A stretch of DNA of 64,000 nt from Bacillus sp. CH30_1T (GTDB taxonomy: Bacteria; Bacillota; Bacilli; Bacillales; Bacillaceae_B), in the NCBI RefSeq assembly GCF_008364765.1, contig NZ_VTUY01000004.1, forward strand, positions 442,596 through 506,595, in the 5' to 3' direction. Position 1 is the stretch's first letter. The number at the start of each line of letters is the position of its first letter. Below are positions 58,549-64,000 of the stretch, one piece after another. The notes under the pieces were generated by a model. The model was not told where the DNA came from and did no database searches. It was given only the letters and a program-made list of their open reading frames with translations. Made by a program: the position numbers and the translations under genes.

Positions 58549-58971
58549 ATGTATGAATTGAAAACAAAACAAAATGACAGCAGTGTAATTGAATTTATCG
58601 AAGCAGTGGAGAACGCAAAAAAACGCGAGGATGCCTATAAACTGCTGGATATTTTCACAGAGACAACGGGGTTTGAAGCGAGAATGTGGGGACCAAGCAT
58701 TATCGGGTTCGGTTCTTATCATTACAAATATAAAACAGGACATGAAGGGGATGCTCCGTTAGTCGGTTTTTCACCGCGGAAAGCGAAAATAAGTCTATAT
58801 TTTGCCCCAGGGAATCCAGAGAAGGATGAGCTATTGAAGGCATTCGGTAAGCACACAAACGGAAAAGCATGTGTGTACATAAACAAAGTAGCAGATATCG
58901 ACCAAGACGTTTTGAAAAAATTGATTAATCAATCTGTGAGTTTTCTTCAAAAAACATATCCTAATCCTTAA
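58549..58971 (+). CDS. DUF1801 (YdhG-like) protein
   Basis: A 140-residue protein of the DUF1801 family: KKREDAYKLLDIFTETTGFE, ARMWGPSIIGFGSYHYKYKT and SPRKAKISLYFAPG are its conserved blocks. The ligand and function are unknown. AAAGGGG lies before the ATG. It is single with its own terminator. Confidence 0.88.
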   Translation: MYELKTKQNDSSVIEFIEAVENAKKREDAYKLLDIFTETTGFEARMWGPSIIGFGSYHYKYKTGHEGDAPLVGFSPRKAKISLYFAPGNPEKDELLKAFGKHTNGKACVYINKVADIDQDVLKKLINQSVSFLQKTYPNP

Positions 58972-58985
58972 TTAGGATAATCAGG

Positions 58986-59028
58986 AGGAATTAGTCTAAT
59001 TACCATGACTAATTCCTTATTTTTTTTA
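58986..59028 (+). terminator. Terminator after the DUF1801 gene
   Basis: AGGAATTAGT (58986-58995) pairs with ACTAATTCCT (59008-59017), then TATTTTTTTT. Confidence 0.85.
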
Positions 59029-59167
59029 CAATGAAGCTTTTTATTTGATATTAAAGAAAATATCCTATAATATTAATCTCGAATTAAAACTATTTCAGTT
59101 CGAAGTAATTAAGTTAGTTTCATTGAACTGGATGATGAAATTCACAATCAGAAAGGGACGATTCAAT

Positions 59168-59803
59168 ATGACAAAGGTTTTATACATTACAGCACATCCG
59201 CATGATGATACACAATCCTATAGCATGGCAGTAGGAAAAGCATTTATTGACACATATAAAGAGGCAAATCCAACTCACGAAGTTGTGAATGTAGACTTAT
59301 ACAAAGAAAACATTCCACAAATTGACGCTGACGTATTCAGTGGCTGGGGAAAATTACAATCCGGGCAAGGATTTGAAGAGCTTTCACAAGAAGAACAAGC
59401 AAAAGTTGGCCGACTTGGTGAATTATCAGATCAATTTGTTGAAGCTGATAAATATATCTTTGTTACTCCATTCTGGAACTTCTCCTTCCCTCCAGTAATG
59501 AAGGCATATATTGATTCTGTGTCCGTTGCAGGGAAGGCATTTAAATATACAGAACAGGGACCTGTTGGGCTTTTAACTGACAAAAAAGCTCTTCATATTC
59601 AAGCTCGCGGAGGTATTTACTCTGAAGGACCAGCTGCAGTAATGGAAATGGGTCACCGCTATCTTGACGTGATGATGCAATTCTACGGAGTTCCTTCGTT
59701 CGAAGGCTTATTCGTTGAAGGTCATGCAGCAATGCCCGACAAAGCTGAAGAAATCAAAGCAAATGCGATTGAAAGAGCTAAGGATTTAGCACAAACTTTC
59801 TAA
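59168..59803 (+). CDS. azoR: FMN-dependent NADH-azoreductase
   Basis: A 211-residue flavodoxin-fold enzyme reducing azo bonds and quinones with NADH. The start [21 protein letters not shown] is the FMN phosphate site; [20 protein letters not shown] and [16 protein letters not shown] are the flavin and dimer loops of the AzoR family. The ATG at 59168 follows AAAGGG; the frame is open further upstream from 59045 but that part is not conserved. A UUCG-capped terminator follows. Confidence 0.92.
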   Translation: MTKVLYITAHPHDDTQSYSMAVGKAFIDTYKEANPTHEVVNVDLYKENIPQIDADVFSGWGKLQSGQGFEELSQEEQAKVGRLGELSDQFVEADKYIFVTPFWNFSFPPVMKAYIDSVSVAGKAFKYTEQGPVGLLTDKKALHIQARGGIYSEGPAAVMEMGHRYLDVMMQFYGVPSFEGLFVEGHAAMPDKAEEIKANAIERAKDLAQTF

Positions 59804-59811
59804 TAGTATGA

Positions 59812-59840
59812 AAGAGTCAACTTCGGTTGGCTCTTTTTTT
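59812..59840 (+). terminator. Terminator with TTCG tetraloop after azoR
   Basis: AAGAGTCAAC-TTCG-GTTGGCTCTT followed by T5. Confidence 0.9.
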
Positions 59841-59919
59841 ATTTTCCATAATAATGAAACTATTTTCTCTAAAAATTCGTATAAGAGCATACAGAAGGAA
59901 GAATAGAGGAGGAAAAAGA

Positions 59920-60054
59920 ATGAAAGAACAATTTTTTATCGATATTGAGGTTTCTCATTCATTATCAGAAAAGTTACAAAATCTTATTGATACTAAAAGA
60001 GCTGAAGCGGGATCACACAATGTTTTCATCCAACATGTCATTTCCATTAAGTGA
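59920..60054 (+). CDS. Small hypothetical protein, 44 aa
   Basis: The ATG at 59920 has AGAGGAGG seven bases upstream. The product (MKEQFFIDIEVSHSLSEKLQ then NLIDTKRAEAG and ending HVISIK) is soluble with one amphipathic helix. I recognise no family. Confidence 0.5.
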   Translation: MKEQFFIDIEVSHSLSEKLQNLIDTKRAEAGSHNVFIQHVISIK

Positions 60055-60144
60055 CAATCGTTTCACGGTTATTTTAGAAGTCGTTCAGGAAATCTATTAA
60101 TTTTATCATAGGAATTTCATCGTATTACTTTTCTCAATAGCTAT

Positions 60145-60180
60145 AAAAAAGAGAGACCCTCCATAACTATCGAGGATCTC
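60145..60180 (-). terminator. Terminator of the LysM-CAP gene
   Basis: On the minus strand GAGATCCTC pairs with GAGGGTCTC, followed by TCTTTTTT. Confidence 0.8.
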
Positions 60181-60186
60181 CTTGCT

Positions 60187-60816
60187 TTATCTCTTTATAA
60201 ACATTTGCGTCCAATAATGACCGTACGATCCACCCTTCACATAGCCTACACCGATTTCTGTATATGTCGGTGAAAGGATATTTTTTCTGTGTCCTTCGCT
60301 GTTCATCCATGCTTCAACTACTTCGGCAGGTGTTCTTTGCCCAGCGGCAATGTTTTCACCTGCTGCTTGATAGGAAATTCCGAAATCCTTCATCATTTGG
60401 AAAGGAGAGCCGTATGTTGGGGATGTGTGACTGAAATAGTTCTTCGTAATCATGTCCTCTGACTTATAACGTGCCACACGTGATAATTCCCAATTTTCCT
60501 TCAGTGGCGGTAAACCCACTTTTGATCGTTCCTGGTTCACCAGCTTCACCACTTCGTATGTATAACTTTCAGCAGTGTGATTTGCTCCTGGTATGTTTAG
60601 GGTTTGTCCAGGATAAATCATATTCGGGTTGCTGACCTTCGGGTTCGCCGAAATCAGCTCAGATACACCCACCTGATGTTTTACGGCAATCTTCCACATT
60701 GTGTCTCCATAACTCACAGTATACGTACCTGCTGCGGAAACCTTAGAAGCTTGACCAAAACCAATGACAAAAGTGACAGACAACAATAAGATAGATAAAA
60801 GTTTTAAAGTTTTCAT
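60187..60816 (-). CDS. Secreted LysM plus CAP-domain protein
   Basis: A 209-residue protein. A signal peptide (KTLKLLSILLLSVTFVIGF, cut after VSA-A) precedes one LysM domain (YTVSYGDTMWKIAVKHQVGV to GQTLNIPG, about 32-76) that binds peptidoglycan. The CAP/SCP domain follows (about 85-209): VKLVNQERSKVGLPPL, MITKNYFSHTSPTYGSP, AGENIAAGQRTP and WMNSEGHRKNILSPTYTEIG, the YkwD/SafA-adjacent type of spore or wall proteins. No strong Shine-Dalgarno sequence precedes the ATG, which is unusual for the window. Confidence 0.92.
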   Translation of the reverse strand: MKTLKLLSILLLSVTFVIGFGQASKVSAAGTYTVSYGDTMWKIAVKHQVGVSELISANPKVSNPNMIYPGQTLNIPGANHTAESYTYEVVKLVNQERSKVGLPPLKENWELSRVARYKSEDMITKNYFSHTSPTYGSPFQMMKDFGISYQAAGENIAAGQRTPAEVVEAWMNSEGHRKNILSPTYTEIGVGYVKGGSYGHYWTQMFIKR

Positions 60817-61064
60817 AGTTCTATTGAAATATAATTCTGTTAATTTTGAAACAGGTAGTTGTTACCACCTTCCGCTAATCCCATTAAATCAACATATAGT
60901 AAATATTACTAGGATATTTCAGAGTGAAAGATGGTGACTATATAATCAGAGTTAATAAAATACCAAATCATGGTCGTTTTTCGGTATAATGGAAAATAGT
61001 AACTATTAGTGGTGATTGCTAAAATAGTATTGTAAGTTTTATAGATTGTAAGGAGGTCAGCTCT

Positions 61065-61826
61065 ATGACAGTTTCATTATTTGAAAGTTTATTAAATGAT
61101 GTGGAAAAACATTTCTCGGGATGGGACTTTTCCTTTGTCACGGAAACGGGACGAATGGAATCTGGAATGATTTCCTGGTCGTATGGGAGTTTGGCCATTC
61201 CACTGATACGGAATGCGAAATCCCTGCTTGATATGGGAACGGGGGGAGGAGAATTGCTTTCTAAACTACAGCCCTTTCCACCATCTGTTTGTGCAACAGA
61301 AGGATACGCTCCTAACATTCCTGTGGCTAAGAAATGCCTGGAGCCATTAGGAGTTAGAGTAGAAGGTATCGATGGAGACGACAACCTTCCATTTGAGGCA
61401 AACCAATTCGACTTGATCATCAACAAACACGAATCCTATTCTCCTGGTGAAGTGAATCGGATTTTATCACCAGGTGGCACCTTTTTAACTCAACAGGTAG
61501 GTGGAGAGGATTGTAATGACATCAATAGAGCCCTCGGTGCTCCTATCAATGATGAGTTTCTACATTGGAACCTTGATTATGCCCATAAGCAATTGGGAGA
61601 AGAGGGTTTTGATATTCTTTTGTCTAAAGAAGAATTTTCTACCCAACGCTTTTATGATATTGGTGCACTAGTCTATTACTTGAAAGCCATCCCTTGGCAG
61701 GTCCCGGATTTCAGTATTGAAAAATACCATGATCCATTGTTCAGGCTTCACCAATCCATCGAAGAAAAGGGATTCTTTGAAGCAAAACAAAATCGTTTCA
61801 TCCTGAAAGCGCAAAGTCAGGATTAA
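61065..61826 (+). CDS. Class I SAM-dependent methyltransferase
   Basis: A 253-residue protein. Motif I is LLDMGTGGGELLSKL (about 55-69), the acidic loop ATEGYAPN binds the ribose, and LPFEANQFDLIINKHESYSP with GGTFLTQQVGG are the later motifs of Methyltransf_11-type enzymes. The substrate is unknown. AAGGAGGT lies before the ATG. Confidence 0.88.
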   Translation: MTVSLFESLLNDVEKHFSGWDFSFVTETGRMESGMISWSYGSLAIPLIRNAKSLLDMGTGGGELLSKLQPFPPSVCATEGYAPNIPVAKKCLEPLGVRVEGIDGDDNLPFEANQFDLIINKHESYSPGEVNRILSPGGTFLTQQVGGEDCNDINRALGAPINDEFLHWNLDYAHKQLGEEGFDILLSKEEFSTQRFYDIGALVYYLKAIPWQVPDFSIEKYHDPLFRLHQSIEEKGFFEAKQNRFILKAQSQD

Positions 61827-61935
61827 TGGACAAAAATAAAACCTTATCTTATATATAATCTTAAAACAGAAGAGGAAGATATCGAAAAGCAACAATCTAA
61901 CTCTTCCTACGTTCACTTCAAAGGGGGACTTCATT

Positions 61936-62574
61936 ATGTGGATCAACTTATTGTTCAGCGTTATCTTCATCACCGGAATTGTGTATCTGATACGGTTTCG
62001 ATTAAACCTTAAATATTCCGCAGAAAAAGCAGTCAATGCCTTGTTTCCAACCAATGAAGAAGATATGAACAGCATTGTGATTCCAAATGAATTCAAGGTG
62101 ATGCAGCCTTTAACAAAGGAAACAAAATCTTATCAGTGGGTTAAATGGGGGACGGTAGGTGTCATTAGCCTGTTAACTGGTTTATTAGTGGTTGTATACT
62201 GGACCGATATGCTTCATCAATCTATTTTTAGCATTGTCTATCTTTTTTTCATTTTGATCAGCTCCATTAAACACCGTGGGAATTTTTATTTGTTAGCTGA
62301 TGGCCTTATACTGAATGGCTATTATGTTCCCTGGGGCAGGGTTAAAGGATATAAAGTAGAAAAGATTATTAAGTGGCATGAGCTGTACGGTTTAGATGGC
62401 AAAATCAATCAAGGCTACAAATTAGAGGTGAAGGTGAAAAACAAATGGATTCAACCACAGTTTGTAGTAGTTAGAGATCAGGTACACTTGGATAGAATTC
62501 TATCACTGTTAGAAAAGCAAGGAGTGCAGAGCATAAAAGAAAGATCCCACACTCCGGTTTCTAAAAATGTGTAA
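61936..62574 (+). CDS. Membrane protein with PH-like cytoplasmic domain, 212 aa
   Basis: An N-terminal span (LLFSVIFITGIVYLIRF) is followed by about 40 polar residues, two further spans (GTVGVISLLTGLLVVVYW; SIFSIVYLFFILISS) and a beta-rich domain (FYLLADGLILNGYYVPWGRV then YKVEKIIKWHELYG) like bacterial PH domains. Function unknown. AAAGGGGG precedes the ATG. Confidence 0.72.
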   Translation: MWINLLFSVIFITGIVYLIRFRLNLKYSAEKAVNALFPTNEEDMNSIVIPNEFKVMQPLTKETKSYQWVKWGTVGVISLLTGLLVVVYWTDMLHQSIFSIVYLFFILISSIKHRGNFYLLADGLILNGYYVPWGRVKGYKVEKIIKWHELYGLDGKINQGYKLEVKVKNKWIQPQFVVVRDQVHLDRILSLLEKQGVQSIKERSHTPVSKNV

Positions 62575-62576
62575 CG

Positions 62577-62676
62577 TTACTCATAAACGGAATTGATACT
62601 GACATTTTCAAGCCATTTCCCCGGATTCTTACCGTCTACTTCAGCAAGCCAAATGTCTCGATTCTCATCTGTGATC
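62577..62676 (-). pseudogene. C-terminal relic of an unknown gene
   Basis: The minus strand reads SITDENRDIWLAEVDGKNPG and KWLENVSINSVYE to a TAA complementary to 62577-62579, with a TAG in frame just upstream. The fragment has clear protein character but no start; I do not recognise the family. Confidence 0.35.
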
Positions 62677-62765
62677 GACTATCCCCTGAACCATAACAAC
62701 TGGTGAATGGAGGGGTGACTCCTGGACTTTCCTTCATAACAAAACATTAAAGGGAGTTTATTAAT

Positions 62766-63491
62766 ATGAAACATCTAACTCTCGAACACTATGACTTACT
62801 ATTATTTGATCTGGACGATACTTTATTCGGTCACTCGGAAGCTTATGAGAGAGGAGTAGGGGACACACTTAAGCAATTTCCTGAACTGCGACAAATTGCA
62901 CCAAATGTATTTTATAAAACCTTTTTAAAGCATAATCATTTACTATGGGGCAGGTTTTCTTCAAAGGATTTGGATTTCCATGAATTCTCTTTGAAAAGAC
63001 TAGAGAACACACTTAAGGAATTCAGTATTTCTGTAGAGGAGGAAGTGTCCCTCGCCATCGTTAAAGCCTTTCAATGCTCTTATCTCAATCGCATCCATCC
63101 TCATCATGAATTGAATGAATTTTTATTGGAATTAAGTAGCAGTGTTGGAGTCGGGATTGTTACGAACGGTACCGTATATAATGCTTACGAAAAGGTTCAT
63201 CGACTTGGACTATCCTCTATCTTTCCAAAAAGCTCTGTCATAATCTCAGAGAAGGTAGGCTTCTCGAAACCTGATACGGAAATTTACCAACACACCCTGG
63301 ATGTTTTTGAAAGTAATCCGGATCGCACACTATTTATTGGAGACAATTATTTCACTGATATAGTCGGGGCGAAATCATTAGGTTTAGATACGATATGGAT
63401 CAACAAATTTGATTATGAGTGTCCCCACGAACGGCCGGATTATACGTTAAAGCGTCTATTAGATTTGAAAGAATTAATAATGAAGGTGTGA
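62766..63491 (+). CDS. HAD phosphatase, YjjG/YfnB-like
   Basis: A 241-residue HAD hydrolase: motif I LLLFDLDDTLFGHS, motif II GIVTNGTVYNAYEK, motif III lysine in GFSKPDTEIYQ, motif IV LFIGDNYFTDIVGAKSLG. The cap is all-helical (C1). DLDDTL rather than DLDGTL is typical of YjjG-type nucleotidases. AAAGGGAG lies before the ATG, and the nucleotidyltransferase gene follows after five bases. Confidence 0.9.
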   Translation: MKHLTLEHYDLLLFDLDDTLFGHSEAYERGVGDTLKQFPELRQIAPNVFYKTFLKHNHLLWGRFSSKDLDFHEFSLKRLENTLKEFSISVEEEVSLAIVKAFQCSYLNRIHPHHELNEFLLELSSSVGVGIVTNGTVYNAYEKVHRLGLSSIFPKSSVIISEKVGFSKPDTEIYQHTLDVFESNPDRTLFIGDNYFTDIVGAKSLGLDTIWINKFDYECPHERPDYTLKRLLDLKELIMKV

Positions 63492-63496
63492 TATTA

Positions 63497-64000
63497 ATGA
63501 AAAGACTGCCTGCAATTAAAGCAGCGAAGAAATTTGTATTAGAAACCTTTCCAACATGTCAAGCAGCACTTCTCGGTGGCAGCGTAGTCAGGGGAGATGA
63601 AACGAATACATCCGATTTAGATATTGTCATCATTGACGAAAGCCTCCGTTCAGAATACCGAGAATCTTTCAACTTACATGGATGGCCAATTGAAGCCTTC
63701 GTCCATAATAGAAAAACAATTCAGGTCTATTTCCAAAAAGACTGCCAAAGAGCCCGGCCTTCATTGCCTAGAATGGTATCAGAAGGGATCCCCCTAATCG
63801 ATCATACCATCATTCCAAGCCTCAAAGAAGAAGCAAATAATCTTTTGAGGGACGGACCTCCAAAATGGGACAGTCAAACGATTGATATGAAGAGATATTT
63901 CCTTACTGATGCATTGGATGATTTTATTGGATCACAGGAAAGAGGAGAAAGCATTTTTATCGCGGGCTCTATTGGGGAATCCCTTCATGAGTTTGTCCTC
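63497..64000 (+). CDS. Nucleotidyltransferase-fold protein (3' end outside window)
   Basis: The frame runs 168 codons and is still open at the right edge. LLGGSVVRGDETNTSDLDIV (residues about 28-47) is the GGS-x(n)-DxD motif of the nucleotidyltransferase fold, as in MNT or aminoglycoside adenylyltransferases; FNLHGWPIEAFVHN adds the third acidic region. AAGGTG lies eight bases before the ATG, and the gene follows the HAD gene by five bases. A copy of AGGGACGGACCT is built into the reading frame at 63848-63859 (LRDGPP). Confidence 0.82.
   Translation, partial: MKRLPAIKAAKKFVLETFPTCQAALLGGSVVRGDETNTSDLDIVIIDESLRSEYRESFNLHGWPIEAFVHNRKTIQVYFQKDCQRARPSLPRMVSEGIPLIDHTIIPSLKEEANNLLRDGPPKWDSQTIDMKRYFLTDALDDFIGSQERGESIFIAGSIGESLHEFVL

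Overview
The window looks like a chromosomal segment from a low-GC, spore-forming Bacillaceae (Bacillus sensu lato; Rossellomorea-type marine bacilli fit, but I cannot fix the genus). The evidence is strong AGGAGG-type ribosome sites with ATG/GTG/TTG starts, an exosporium-type collagen-like protein, the citR-citA pair, a complete dppABCDE-ykfABCD operon, csoR-copZ-copA, guaC, a Spo0M-like protein and a yybP-ykoY riboswitch. There are no rRNAs, tRNAs, CRISPR arrays, prophage or intact insertion sequences. The region is a patchwork of housekeeping and stress genes with many small membrane proteins, six separate GNAT domains and a good deal of gene decay.

Layout. 0-3.8 kb: 3' end of a collagen-like exosporium gene, a decayed nucleotidyltransferase, a GIY-YIG protein, a hypothetical protein and a GNAT. 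3.8-6 kb: divergent citR/citA. 6-12 kb: two membrane proteins of CBO0543 type, GNATs, a pentapeptide-repeat protein, DoxX and a two-gene ABC exporter. 12-24.4 kb: a sigma-70-family factor facing a helical protein, small membrane proteins (one with an apparent ATT start), a serine hydrolase, Nudix, VOC, isochorismatase and HAD enzymes, a kinase-like protein, a nitronate monooxygenase, a TraB-family membrane protein and remnants of a vWA/HTH module. 24.8-35.1 kb: the murein-peptide and dipeptide uptake and recycling operon dppABCDE-ykfABCD plus a tenth gene for a cytoplasmic serine hydrolase, behind a sigma-A promoter with a CodY-like box. 35.5-38.7 kb: copper homeostasis with two CsoR operators. 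39.7-42.9 kb: a 1025-residue GNAT fusion preceded by a 21-codon ORF. 43-46 kb: tatA, small exported proteins, guaC and a 2H phosphoesterase. 46.2-52.6 kb: a frameshifted XRE-TPR regulator, a nucleoside hydrolase and a MerR-acyl-CoA ligase-acyl-CoA dehydrogenase operon with a MerR-type 19-bp-spacer promoter. 52.6-64 kb: a 27-residue nine-cysteine peptide, a CDF manganese exporter, decayed MFS and alpha/beta-hydrolase genes, a manganese riboswitch in front of a small basic protein plus Spo0M-like operon, azoreductase, a LysM-CAP protein, a methyltransferase, a HAD phosphatase and a nucleotidyltransferase that runs off the end.

Most notable: (1) an invariant 12-mer, AGGGACGGACCT, occurs seven times between 42.9 and 63.9 kb, as two inverted intergenic pairs and as three single copies read in three different frames inside genes, like a DNA-uptake or REP-type motif; (2) the manganese riboswitch, for which promoter, aptamer, alternative pairing and terminator can all be read and which controls an unusual downstream operon; (3) the Cys-rich metallothionein-like micro-ORF; (4) the GNAT fused to a very large beta-rich region; (5) a second dispersed repeat family with core TATCAGCGAAAT in three gene-free gaps.
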